Source: Antedon mediterranea
Taxonomy: Eukaryota > Echinodermata > Crinoidea > Comatulida > Antedonidae
Direction of reading: 5' to 3'
DNA: 64,000 nt
NCBI RefSeq assembly: GCF_964355755.1
Contig: NC_092680.1
Location: 873,001 to 937,000 of the forward strand
Shown here: positions 41,701 through 52,406 of the stretch, piece by piece
How the letters are laid out: each line of letters begins with the position of its first letter
Position numbering within the stretch: the first letter of the stretch is position 1
Made by a program: the position numbers and the translations under genes
Notes under the pieces: model-generated
What the model was told of the DNA's origin: nothing
The model's database searches: none
The model's input: the letters and a program-made list of their open reading frames with translations, nothing else

Positions 41701-43563
41701 GTCAATGTATTTGCAGCTTTTGTTCCGATAATATGCAGGCAGAAGAAGTTGGAAGAAAAACAAGTGCTAGCTGCCAGCATCTTTGCCCCAGCTATTACAC
41801 TATGTGTATCATAAAATGTTATAGCACTATTTTATTGACTCTTGTCACAAAAAAACCAACAAAAAATTACACCAAGGTTCATCTTTTGCTGTTTTTAAAC
41901 AATGATGACGAACGATTGATTAGTTTCAAGTCCTCTTTGTCTTTAGTATGTTGTTGTGAGGCATGCTGGGATAATAACCACAACTACTTGTTGCAAGTTT
42001 ATATTTGTCTGGAAAAATCCTTAATTTTTAAAATTTTTGAAAACTCATTTATAGTTGAAAGTTATCCATGACAATATCATATTGTTTGCATGTTATGCTC
42101 TGTCTACACTATCGAACTAGTTTGATAAAAAAAGTGTTATGTGCCCAAATATGGTGGTGATATTCCCAAATAAGGTAGTGATATGACATCAACATGTCTG
42201 CATGTTAAGCTCTGTCTACACTATCAAACTAGTTTGATAAAAAAGGTGTTATGTGCCCAAATATGGTGGTGATATTCCCAAATAAGGTGATGATATGACA
42301 TCATCATGTCCATTTTCTTGTTTTATCACTTGCCATTTTGTTTTTGTTACTTTTGTCTTTTGGACGTGAATAAATGTTCCTTGAATTGAATTGAAATTGA
42401 ATTGAATTGAATTGAATTGAATATATGGGCACATCACATGTTTATTAGGTTTTCTGTACACCATGTGTTTCCCAAAAGAAATAACATTGTTAAGAATATC
42501 TCATAGAAACACATAGGGTACCACAAACCTAACTTTACTATGTAAATTGTTAATGTTTATTAAAGCAGTTTTGTTTAAATGTATCATTTTATAGACTAGC
42601 TGGGTATGTTGAAGCGTTAGCAATCAAACTAGGCATTCCAATGCCGCAACTAACACCAGACCAATTTGATATGGTGTCTACAAGATGGGCTGCATATTCT
42701 GTAAGCAAATAAATACATTTGTAATTGGATAATGTGCATGTTACTAACCCAAACCCCAACCAACGGCTTAATGTTCCATCTAAAGAGCTGTGTAAATCAT
42801 TCATCCGATTCTTAGTACTATACTGTATCTCTACCTGTGACAGTATTTGTTCAGTATTAATTTCTTGGATAAGGCGTCACAAGTGCATCACATTGCAGGT
42901 GCGGATTTAGGTTGGGGCTAAACATGCTTTAGCCCCTCCAAAAAAAATGTCTTTTTACCTCTTTTTTAATCAAATCATTACGCATTGAACACAAGTCAAA
43001 ACAAAACACCGTCGATCAAACAATTGACGGTTCCAAACAAAACAAAACACCGTCGATCAAACAATTGACGGTTCCAACACAGAACATGTGTATCTCTAAC
43101 ATTATCATTTTGCTAATTGCTGCGCGGGGGTTGCCCTTTATCATGAATGATTTAAGAGTACCATTTCCGACCATGTAGAGTATCATTTACCTAAATTCGC
43201 TTCGCCACAGGCCCCACCATGGCTCAAATATTTAGATCCAGTATCTCCAAATTTGTTTGATACTGGACAAATTCAGATGCAGTACCGAGAATCGGCTCAT
43301 TGTTTTCTTTAAAGACAAAGTAATACAGGCAAGTTTCTGTTTTTAAATTCAAAAGTCATCACTATGTTATCCAATAATTCGTTGGCATTAATAATTTTAA
43401 TTTACCTAGATGATAAAATGTATGAATACGTGCTTATGTTTAATGTTTATTTTTTCAGGGTAAAGCTATAGGTATCATCATCGGCTGCCTTCTTGGTATG
43501 TTCCCGTTACTTTTCCTCGAAACAAGGAATAACGAAAAAGCAGATCCATCGCATGGTAGTTGA
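29742..43563 (+). CDS. TMEM65: TMEM65 homologue, complete, 7 coding exons
   Basis: Mitochondrial inner-membrane protein linked in vertebrates to Na+/Ca2+ exchange. Exons: 29742-30072, 33068-33109, 33985-34052, 35871-35925, 36632-36674, 42595-42700, 43459-43563. They total 750 nt and encode 249 aa (human 240). All borders are GT-AG with consistent phases. The N-terminus is rich in Arg/Lys, lacks acidic residues for about 45 aa, and fits a mitochondrial presequence. Conserved segments are HAIPFIGFGFLDNAIMI (TM1, about 130-147), GISTMAAAGFGNLISDIAGL (TM2, about 160-180), LAGYVEALA, and GKAIGIIIGCLLGMFPLLF (TM3, about 216-234). The loop before TM3 keeps the family's LTPDQFDM-like sequence. Introns 1, 3 and 5 carry four minisatellite arrays and several MITEs, which explains the 13.8-kb span for a short protein. 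The first ATG of the frame is taken as start; a later Met (residue 16) is possible. Confidence 0.95.
30205..30240. repeat. Poly-C then poly-A homopolymer tract
   Basis: A run of about 16 C followed by T and about nine A in TMEM65 intron 1. The length is likely polymorphic and error-prone. Confidence 0.8.
30797..31115. mobile_element. MITE family 2 copy with internal 68-bp triplication
   Basis: The ends are AAGGCCAATTTACACAG and CTGTGTAAATTGGCCTT. The interior 30866-31069 is three tandem 68-bp units containing GAGCAGAAACCACCCGTCC; the copy at 49350 has one such unit. Located in TMEM65 intron 1. Confidence 0.88.
31586..32228. repeat. 25-bp minisatellite, about 25 copies
   Basis: Unit ACAAAACACACCATTCATAC plus AACAT, with occasional C-to-A and A-to-T variants. 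Since 25 is not a multiple of three, the translated pattern repeats every 75 bp; the open frame is a by-product. Located in TMEM65 intron 1. Confidence 0.95.
32545..32758. repeat. Dispersed repeat family 4, inverted copy with a 41-bp duplication
   Basis: Reverse complement of 3043-3206. The end segment (AGGGAACATTTTCGCCAGTG and following) is present twice in tandem at 32545-32584 and 32586-32624, unlike the copy at 3043. Located in TMEM65 intron 1. Confidence 0.7.
33683..33812. mobile_element. MITE family 1 copy, left end lost
   Basis: Starts inside the family sequence (ATCAAATTAGTTTGGCAAAA), keeps GTGATGTGCCCAAATATGG and ends GATAGTGTAGACAGAGCT. Located in TMEM65 intron 2. Confidence 0.8.
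34198..35080. mobile_element. Non-autonomous DNA transposon, about 880 bp
   Basis: The ends are AGGGTCTGTTTCTGCTGA and TCAGCAGAAACAGGCCCT, a near-perfect 18-bp inverted repeat. TCA on both sides is a possible 3-bp target duplication. Subterminal regions are packed with AATCGATT/AATCGGTTA motifs in both directions, as subterminal transposase-binding repeats often are. No transposase is encoded. Located in TMEM65 intron 3. Confidence 0.75.
35181..35562. repeat. 29-bp minisatellite with higher-order structure, 13 units
   Basis: Unit GTTGCTATGCTAGCTTTTCC plus CACACCTTC. The variable linkers run TTCG, TTCG, TTTG, GTTG, TTCG, then an odd unit, then the same five again. The array thus grew by duplication of a block of about six units. 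Located in TMEM65 intron 3. Confidence 0.93.
36022..36153. mobile_element. MITE family 3 copy, reverse orientation
   Basis: The ends are GCTTGGTTCCCACTATG and AGTGTGAACTAAGC. It shares TGACCAATCACAAGCGAT in reverse complement with 28889-29028. Located in TMEM65 intron 4. Confidence 0.65.
36341..36501. mobile_element. MITE family 1 copy in TMEM65 intron 4
   Basis: The ends are AAGCTCTGTCTACACTATCA and TTTGATAGTGTGGACAGAGC, with TTA on both outer flanks. Two ACTACCATATTTG monomers are in the interior. Confidence 0.87.
37433..38533. repeat. 55-bp minisatellite, about 20 copies
   Basis: Units begin GCCGATATTGTTGGCTGTTT and end CTTAATCTCTC. They are almost identical, with single-base variants recurring at spaced units (TTACTCTCTC near 38030 and 38250, four units apart). 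The final unit is divergent. Located in TMEM65 intron 5, about 760 bp after exon 5. Confidence 0.96.
38945..39125. repeat. Imperfect direct duplication of about 75 bp
   Basis: TTTGCCCTAT, ATCAATAGGGCTTTTACGGT and TTGTTAAAATA occur in the same order at 38945-39015 and 39046-39125. Located in TMEM65 intron 5. Confidence 0.7.
39311..39460. mobile_element. MITE family 1 copy in TMEM65 intron 5
   Basis: The ends are AAAGCTTTGTCTACACTATC and GATAGTGTAGACAGAGCTTT. Two ATCACTACCATATTT monomers are in the interior. Confidence 0.87.
39729..39792. repeat. 32-bp tandem duplication
   Basis: Two adjacent copies of a unit containing TATCCTGGGTGTTGGTGCGG in TMEM65 intron 5. Confidence 0.85.
40477..40594. 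repeat. 18-bp minisatellite, about 6.5 copies
   Basis: Unit GCAGGTATTGTATTGTAT in perfect tandem array, TMEM65 intron 5. Confidence 0.93.
42089..42445. mobile_element. Tandem pair of MITE family 1 copies with nested retroposon tail
   Basis: A left part starting GCATGTTATGCTCTGTCTAC is repeated about 112 bp later as GCATGTTAAGCTCTGTCTAC. The second copy is interrupted between CATCATCATGTCCAT and ATATATGGGCACATCAC by about 105 bp ending in AATAAATGTTCC and TTGAA repeats, a retroposon-type 3' end. Located in TMEM65 intron 5. Confidence 0.75.
42998..43075. repeat. 39-bp tandem duplication
   Basis: Two copies of a unit with CACCGTCGATCAAACAATTG in TMEM65 intron 6; each contains the short inverted pair CCGTC/GACGG. 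Confidence 0.85.
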
Positions 43564-45746
43564 TAAGGGTAATAATACTCCAAGGAAAAGACAACTTGTT
43601 TTAGTGAATGTGATGAAATAGAGTAGAAGGTTCTGAATGGGTTTTTGGGTTGTTGACATTTGTCCACTCACTTTGTAGCAAGGTGCACAAAACCATTGCT
43701 GTGTTTTTAGATTGTTAATGAATCAAGTAATTGGTGATGTTTGTATGTGATAAACCTTTGATGTTGTCATATTATAGATGTTGGTTTTGGACTCATCTTT
43801 ACAGGTGCATTTGTTATTATAATTTCAAAGATTTTTTTTAATCAAGTAAGGGCTAACATATAATATTAATAGTCTGTCAAAACTAGCTATCAAAAGGTAT
43901 TTCATAAAGTCATTTTAGCTTTAAAAAAAAATGGATCTTCCCTTGCTTGGTTATGAACAAAGTTGTATGCTCTTTAGCTGAAATATATACTTATTCTCAA
44001 TCAAACCATACTATGTGGTTTAACTGTCTGTTAACTGCAGTAGATTCTCACTATTTACTCACTCAGGTTTAACATTTCGGTCTCTGTTTAATTTAAGTGA
44101 AGTTAAGTGTCTAAAATAATTTCTCAATGGCTGAAGCAGGTTTCATATTTTCAATCTCATTCCATATTTTCAATGGATGTTCTACAGTTTGTAGGTTTGC
44201 ACATTGTCTATCTTTACTTGGAATGAATTGGTATAGTTTGGCTAAATGGATGCATGTCTGAATTCCTAAGTGGTTCTAGTGACAATTGCCGCTTGTTGGA
44301 CTGTTATTGATTTCTCATCACTTTTTATAGGCATTCAGCATGATTTTGCTCTAGTTTTGCTTCTTTTTGTAAAATATTTTACTAATCCTAAACATAATAT
44401 TCAATATTTGAAGAAGACTTTTATTATACAGTATTTCCTTTTGAAATTGAATTGTAAAAAAACGTCTTTAAATATGTCACGAAAGTTGAAAAGCTGCTGC
44501 TGTACTTTTACAGACTTGATTACAAAGAGGTTGATTGGATGTGATTGGTCATGTGTCCTGTTGTCAGACATTAAAAAAAGAATGTCATTTTACAGCTGTC
44601 TTTTTTTTATAACAGGCTTACTTATATTAGAACAATGACCATAACCAATGTTAGATCCCATTTATTCCATAAAACTGAACCATGTTCAAACACATCAATA
44701 GATGTTGACTTACTTTATACAAACAAAGTTAGCGTTAGAAGACGGTCAATTTCTGAACTTTCTGAAAATAATGTTTATACTTCTTAGGCCATTTATTTAC
44801 ACAGCACATAGGCCTATTCCCTATATACAGGAATTGAATAACTACTTGTAGTAGCTTTGCATCAGGGAACTAAGTTAATTTTCTTAAGTTCATACAATAA
44901 CAGTGATATTTTCACCATCCAGTCACCACAATCTTGAACTGCACAGTTCCAGTGTTGTGTAGATCTTTGTTATATATTTGTGATAGATACAAACTGTAGT
45001 TCTGTTTTATTTTTACATACACAAATTCGGCACCTTTATTTAAAAACTTAAAACTTTTCTTTTTAATTAATTACTAAATATTGTTAGGCTCTTTGTTCTG
45101 TAGAGTGCCATATAAAACCTTGTAGAGAATAGAATACACATCTGAATGTGCTAGTCTCCATATTCAAGATGTAGTCTTTCAAATAAATTTCGTTCCTGCT
45201 AATTCATTCCTGAGTAGTTTTTCTGGACCTTGCGTTGCTGCTTATCAGACTGTTAAACGATTTGCATTTGGTGTGTAAAATTAAAATATATTTGGGATAC
45301 ACAATATAGACTGAATGATTAAGGTAATAGAACCCCACTGCCAAAGACTTTGTTTATATAGAACATTTTGTGTATATGGTTTTTCCTGTGAACATGTCAA
45401 CAGAGAGAGATATTATATGAATTTATTTATTGTTATCCTTTGAAATTTGCCTAAATATATAAAATCAAAACTTAAACATACATTATTGTATCTTGTGACT
45501 TAACTAAGTAACGGCTTAAGTTAAGTATGGAAATGTTGTTATATTAAAAGTGTTTGTTTCTGTCTTGTTAGCAACTCAGGGAATGTAATGCTGTATTAAC
45601 TGAGTACTTAAGACAATTTAATTCTTAGTTCTTGTTTTTTATTTTTTTAGATTAAAATAATTTATCACTAAACTAGTTAGCACGAGTAAATGAATCGGGC
45701 AAGTAAGCTTAAGAGGTGACAAAAGCTGCCAAAAACATACCTGTTG
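43564..45746. other. Region 3' of TMEM65
   Basis: AT-rich DNA likely to include the TMEM65 3' UTR. AATAAA-like signals are present but not diagnostic. No gene is supported; the 122-codon frame at 44270 has no domain. Confidence 0.35.
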
Positions 45747-45925
45747 AAATAGACATGCCACTCCCAACAATAAATAGACATGCCACTCCCAACAATAAAT
45801 AGACATGCCACTCCCAACAATAAATAGACATGCCACTCCCAACAATAAATAGACATGCCACTCCCAACAATAAATAGACATGCCACTCCCAACAATAAAT
45901 AGACATGCCACTCCCAACAATAAAT
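45747..45925. repeat. 25-bp minisatellite, about 7 copies
   Basis: Unit AAATAGACATGCCACTCCCA plus ACAAT, near-perfect. It is unrelated in sequence to the 25-bp array at 31586. Confidence 0.93.
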
Positions 45926-46110
45926 CAAACAAAAAATATAATTTATATAGTTCTTATCAATTTCAAATTTTGTTCTATGATAGTTAAGAGTTATTGACAC
46001 GCACATCACAGTCCATTATTATTTTCATTTATTTTCATTTATTTATTCCACATTTATTTATTCAATTACATCATAATTGCAATACAACTGATAACAAGGA
46101 TCCAGCATAA

Positions 46111-46500
46111 AAAAGCTGTAGCTTCGTTTTTTGTAGGACCCTTTATTACATTATACATAATGTAATAAAAAGCTGTAGCTTCGTTTTTTGTAGGACCCAT
46201 TATTACATTATACATAATGTAATAAAAAGCTGTAGCTTCGTTTTTTGTAGGACCCTTTATTACATTATACATAATGTAATAAAAAGCTGTAGCTTCGTTT
46301 TTTGTAGGACCCATTATTACATTATACATAATGTAATAAAAAGCTGTAGCTTCGTTTTTTGTAGGACCCATTATTACATTATACATAATGTAATAAAAAG
46401 CTGTAGCTTCGTTTTTTGTAGGACCCATTATTACATTATACATAATGTAATAAAAAGCTGTAGCTTCGTTTTTTGTAGGACCCTTTATTACATTATACAT
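46111..46500. repeat. 57-bp minisatellite, about 7 copies, each with a 20-bp palindrome
   Basis: Units begin AAAGCTGTAGCTTCGTTTTT and each include the palindrome TTACATTATACATAATGTAA. A T/A variant (ACCCTTTATT versus ACCCATTATT) varies between units. The 19-codon period keeps a minus-strand frame open, but it is not judged a gene. Confidence 0.93.
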
Positions 46501-49349
46501 AAATAAATAATAATAATAAACAATTTTTACATATGCTAGTGATAACTATAATAAAAATAGTATACTTAGAAGTGAAATGAACTCGTAAGATGAAAAGAGT
46601 TTAAAGGTGTACAACGAAAATGTGTATTGCACAGCTCAATAGGAGAAGAACCTATTAGTGAATGTATTATGGCAGAGAACAATAGAACAGCAATAGACTA
46701 GCAATAGATTAACCATTAACTACCGTTAGATACGGTAGAGTAGTTTAAGTATACGAATTGTATTGTGCAATATGAATGTTGTCTGTTGTATGAAAACAAT
46801 TATGTCTTCCTTTAAAAAAACATTTGTGCTTAACGGCAAACTGTTTTTCAAGAAAAAATTATTACATTGTATTACCATCACGATTATCGCGCACTGATTA
46901 TACAGAGCAGAGATGATGACACGTTAATTATATATCAATAGGCCTATACTATTTTATCTCTATCTTATATCATGGACGTAATTTATAGGTCCATTCTTAT
47001 ATCTTAAATGTGTCATTTTAACCTGTGTGAAATTTTAGATGATGTTAAATAATGTTTCGTTATACAACCACCGCCGCTAATCTTTGATAACCTATGTCAT
47101 GTGTAACTTGTGTATTACTAGTGTGTTGCTGAAACGTTGAGGCGAATAAATTGATTAATACTTATGAATTATATTGTTGGAAATTGTTATTGTTTCACGA
47201 CATGTTTTGTATTATAAGCACCCCAACCACTACACCCCTCTCTGGAATGTTAATGTTCTTCATATTAATGTATTAGTATATAATTTATATTTTTGCACAG
47301 TTGTGTTACTATTATCATATACCTACACTATGCGGTCTCTACGCAAAAATTATCCACAATAGCTAAACCATTATCAACATTCATTTTTGTTAGAAGGGGG
47401 GGCCTAAAGGAACGAGAAGTAAAAAAAATGGGGGCGACAGACATTAGGATAGCGAAGATTAGTGGAAGCCAAAACATGTTCTAAGTACAGTAGTTCAGAA
47501 TCAGTGAGGGCGCTAGTGGAAAATGTAGTAAACATATCGCAAAAGTTATAAATCATTTTAAAGTTATTTTTAATTTGTTCCGAACATTTTAATTACAAAA
47601 AACCAAAGCAAGTGTATAATGTTAATGGTTATCATGAAATGTTTTTGTGCAAATATGTCAAATCACAGATAAATCTGTTTAATTCGTTCTTTTTAAATTT
47701 ATAGATATATTTATAATACCAATCATTACAATATAAATCCAAAGATACTGCTGCGTCGCTTATCTATCCCCAACGCCCCCTCCCCCAGTCATGTTTTGCG
47801 TCTTTTCGGTGCAGCCAGTTTTTCTTTTTAAAATATAATTATGACGTAACAAAGCAAAATGTTTTAATAAAGATTGAATAATGTATGCTCATAATTGTTA
47901 TTTCTTACTTTTGCATTAAGTGCAATTGTGTATGCTTATAGTTTATGCAAAGTAGCTTTGCGTTCAGTGATTGGTCAGATGTTTTGCTCTACTATGACGT
48001 AACCATGTTACGTAATTTTACTGCTTTAGTACACTGAACAGAAATGTGAGCAAAGTCTTGTCCGACCAGTATCTTACTCAAAACCATGCACATTTTTATT
48101 TATTTATTTTTTTATTTATTCAATTTTCTGTCAAAACAAGCCAAAACAAAATAAAAGGCACGGAAAGACCAAACAGGTGCTAAACACATATGCTAGTTGG
48201 TCAAAACCAGAACAGAGCACAGAAATAAACAAATGATAAACAAAAATGATTACTGTTATGTCACATACAGTACAAAGGACATGTAACATGTTATTCTCTT
48301 CCCCGCCCACTCACTTCAATGGCATGTTTATAATTATCACCTATTTCATTGTTTGACCTATATTATTCATTTGCTTGAATATTTTATATATCGTTAACGG
48401 ATTTCCGTTTGCTTTTTGGCCGATTTCTTGAGACACTTCCGTTTTTTTAGGAATTCAGAGAAAAACTTGTGTTCAGTTAAATATAGTACAAAATACAATA
48501 CAAAAACAAGACTGATATGTATCAACAATAACCCATATACCGGCATTGAAAATACAATTTTCTTAGAACCTACTATAACAAAATGGACATTATCAGATAT
48601 AAAAACTTAAAAGATTATTGAATGCATATCGGTGTATGTATGTAGCAGCTGTACATTAAAGACTACACACTACTGTGATATTCACTTGCCAATCCCAGAT
48701 CACACTTATAATGTACATGATTAGACGGGGATTTCCTGGACACAGGGTAACTGTTCCATTTTTAGATTGATTCAAATCTGTTAAAAAACTCTTTAGGCCT
48801 ATACTGATTATTGTCTGTTATATTATTTTTTTCTATTTATGTAACAACATCTTTATATAGGATTAAACAATCAGGAAAAAGAAAACCTGTTTCGTATTTT
48901 CTTGAATACAAACAAAAATTATTTGTGTGAAAAGAAATCAGATCTGTATTACTCTGGTTCCACTATATTCCTTTTTCTAACGATTATTGCCTCTTCACTC
49001 GAGAAAAGAAAAAGAAAAAAACTTCATACTGAAATAAAATTGATAGAGTAGTTAAAAATAGATTTAGTAGAAAAAAATTATTCATAATATTATGGCGGCT
49101 GCATTGTTACTTTTTTTCTTAACCACGAAACTTCAACACGTTCGTTGCTTCCCTCGAGGACATAGAGAAAGAGAAATGGGTCCTTTTGAAACCAAGTAGG
49201 TCTACTAGATCATTTTCTTTTTGTGTTACACAATGAAAGAAATATTATAAGCACGCTGAGGTGACATTAGGGAGCTTTCGACCTGCGACGACCTCTAGGA
49301 CCTAGGACGCCGGACATGTGACCGTCGTCTGGTACTAGAATCCACCACT
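46501..49349. other. Intergenic region
   Basis: AT-rich DNA without supported genes; short frames at 47174, 47293 and 48416 have no domain. A retroposon-like ATTTATTTATT-rich patch lies near 48100. Confidence 0.35.
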
Positions 49350-49540
49350 AAGGCCAATTTACACAGACGAGAGGCACAGTAACGGTAAGCGGAATATCGT
49401 GTAGCTTTTCCCACGTAGAATCTATATCCTGAGCGGAAACCGCCCATCCGCTCCGGGTTGTGTGTAAAATGGTCATAAGGAATAACATAGCTTCGATATT
49501 TTTTATTACCGTTACCACTCGTCTGTGTAAATCGGCCTTA
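49350..49540. mobile_element. MITE family 2, intact single-unit copy
   Basis: The ends are TAAGGCCAATTTACACAGAC and GTCTGTGTAAATCGGCCTTA. Internal inverted segments GGTAAGCGG and TTACCGTTACC are near the ends. About 190 bp. This is the reference structure for the copies at 400 and 30797. Confidence 0.88.
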
Positions 49541-52107
49541 ACCGACTTAAGAAATCGAGAAATTTACTACACAGCAGCAGTACATCACAATGTTCCTCAT
49601 ATCATGCGCGCAATGAACTAACATGATGACGTAACTAGTCCATAGGTCCCCAGTAAATTGAAGCTCCCTTTATTGGCAAAGAATTATATTATACTATAAA
49701 AGTATAAAGCAAATCGAAAGTGGAAAAGAATGTTACACTATAATTAAAAAATAAGTAAAACTGAGATCAATTATAGCCCTTAGGCCTAAGATAATTTTGA
49801 GTACCGGCAGGCTGTAGGTCCACTGTATAGGGTATTGAATCGTAAACGCCGTGTGGAGGCGACTGGTACGTGTTGACTTCACTCATAGCTATAGGCCTAT
49901 AACGGTTAAACTACCACCCCATTCAGGTAGAGGCCAATCCCACGCATAAAGGTCTATGTTAAAACCTCTTGAATTGGCCATTTAAATATTATTATATATT
50001 TGAAAAGTTATAACTGAATAAAACTAATATGCCTTTAAAATAAGAAAAAAAGCCTTAACTAATTACTGTACCTTTCTGAGATGGAGGCTCAGGATGAGAC
50101 TTAATAGCGAATCAATTGTGTTGTACTTTTAATTCACCCTATTCTTTTCGATGCTCAACATAATTTAATAGTTACTAATACCAAATCACAGATGCTTTGC
50201 TATAAAATTTATAAATTTAGAGCTTCGGCGTGTTAGATGTGTGGCCCTCGGTGCTAGGACGCACCAGGCTACCAAGTGCTCTATTGTGACGTGTGATACC
50301 CACGTACGTAGACACGCGGATGTATGTCAGTATTAGCAGAGAACTCTACGAGAACTTTGTTTTAATGAATTTCGAAGTCAATTACTTTAGTAACATTTAC
50401 ACGAACATTGTATTTTTCCTCAATTTACAAAACTTATTTGTGAAATATATGTAAAAAGTTTATAACATTTATTGAAATAACAAATTTTTGTACACAACAA
50501 AATCATATGTACTTTTATTCCTTGCTTTGTAGCCTGTGCACCGACTTCAATTACTCGCTTATTTTATTGTATATATTTTAAAAATTACATTATTTTAATT
50601 TTGTTAATTGGAGTTCATTATTCAATTATTCGTTTTGAAAATCTGCTTATAAACAAAACAGATTAAATTTCTTTATTATTTAATTTTATTTTATTGACTC
50701 CTCCAACCGAGGTTTAAAATTCCTCAAGAGAGACTATAATATATAATATATTATATCACATTCAATCAATTAAACTTTTTTTGTATTGTTATTTTTTTGA
50801 CAATGAAAATATAGGTCAACACTCAAGTCAAGGAAGAGTGATCATAGATAGGCAGAAAAAGGTGAGATTTTTTTTTCCAAATACACTCTTTCGCCGTATA
50901 TGGCAATATTGTAAAAATCCAAAGAGGCGGGGTGGGGTTGTCCTCCCCTTATATGGGGGAGTTCATATACTTGATTTGTCACCCACTAAGAATGCCAATA
51001 CAAGTGCATTTAAACTCTGTAATTTCTTGGCGTTTTCATTGAAATTTGAGATAACAAAAAAGTCAACTCATTGACTGACATGCTCTTGATTATTGTATTA
51101 AATTCATGATTTACAGTCGACAGAAATATTATTTTATTTTAAAAAAAAGAAGAAAAACTGGCATTTACTATTAGCCTAATGGACTCCATTTTGTTGTACA
51201 AACGTTAATGTTGATTGATTTACAGCCAGTTCTACAACAACCTCTCAGTGGTAACGTTTCGTTCCAATCGTCGTACATATAAAATATAGTTTAATACACT
51301 GTATTGTTTTATAGACACGAATCTGTATATCAAAACATGTTCTTGTTTTTTTCGTAAATCAGTCTAGGTTACTTCTTAGATAATGTATCTTATCTAAAAG
51401 AGAGGGGTTGTGTGTCTGTTGATCTTTTTGTGTATGTGTAGTTATATGTTTACATTTATATATTTAAGTATAAAATCTTCTTACATGGCTTCCCAACATA
51501 CAAGTTTCAATTGGATTTTTGTTTCCAATTGATCGATACTTTCTTGGGTTTTTTTGCCTCTTTCATTTTGTATATAACTGAATCATCTTTTTAAACATTA
51601 TGATTTACTGTATTATATCTCTAAAAAAAAAAATATTTATTTATAAAATATCAGAAATTATAATGTTGTTTTTTTTTTTAACTCAAATATGAATGAAAGA
51701 AATAAATGTTTATTTGAATTGAATTAAGGTACCATATATTATGTGATGAACAAATTAATGTAATCGTACAGTACATTGATTATTCTAGCCTGCTTTAAAA
51801 GGTTCACTCGATCAGAGAAGAGTAACATCACTCTTCACCTCAATTATTCGATAAATAACCATTTTAATTGATCATTATTAAGTTATTAAAAAAAAGATAA
51901 AGAATAATCAATACTAAATTGATATCAGCTTTAAACAAAGTAGAAATTGTTGGCATAACCATATTTATCGATGAGATAAGGTATTTTAAGCAAATGTGTA
52001 AGTCGTAAGTAACTAATATTTAGTGCTATTTTTGAAAAATAGAATTAATGTTGTCATTTTGACTTTAATCTTTGAACTCAGAATACATAAAAATAGACAA
52101 ACACAAT
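49541..52107. other. Intergenic region 3' of gcm
   Basis: AT-rich. A frame at 50781-51074 shows no domain. At 51690-51726 an AATAAATGTTTATTTGAATT tail resembles the retroposon end nested at 42345. Nothing else is recognised. Confidence 0.35.
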
Positions 52108-52234
52108 GAATTTCAATTTATTCAATCTTTTATTTCAGACCTGAATAAATATTAGAAAATGGAATGTTTCATTCCCTTGGCAACGTATTGACCGTACAAA
52201 ATATTATGTAATACTTAAAAGCTGCCATTTATTT
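52108..52234 (-). terminator. gcm: Candidate gcm polyadenylation signals
   Basis: TTTATT on the plus strand (AATAAA on the minus strand) occurs at about 52108, 52129 and 52228, which is 170-300 nt downstream of the gcm stop codon. In AT-rich DNA such hexamers are common, so the choice is tentative. Confidence 0.35.
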
Positions 52235-52406
52235 AAAAAGTCATTAACTAAAGCAATAACTTTATAATTTTATACAACATAATTTCTTCCATAAAGTAAT
52301 AAACATATTATTCTACTTAAAAATATTGCGTTATATACATCCCATAATATATACACAAAAAAACAATTACAGAAATAGGAATTATTGCAAATATAAAATG
52401 ATTAAA

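Noticed and set aside
45639-46500. Minus-strand repetitive frames of up to 144 codons
   Set aside because: They are by-products of the 25-bp and 57-bp arrays downstream of TMEM65.
50781-51074. 97-codon frame as a gene
   Set aside because: No domain, no splice or promoter support, and composition like the surrounding intergenic DNA.
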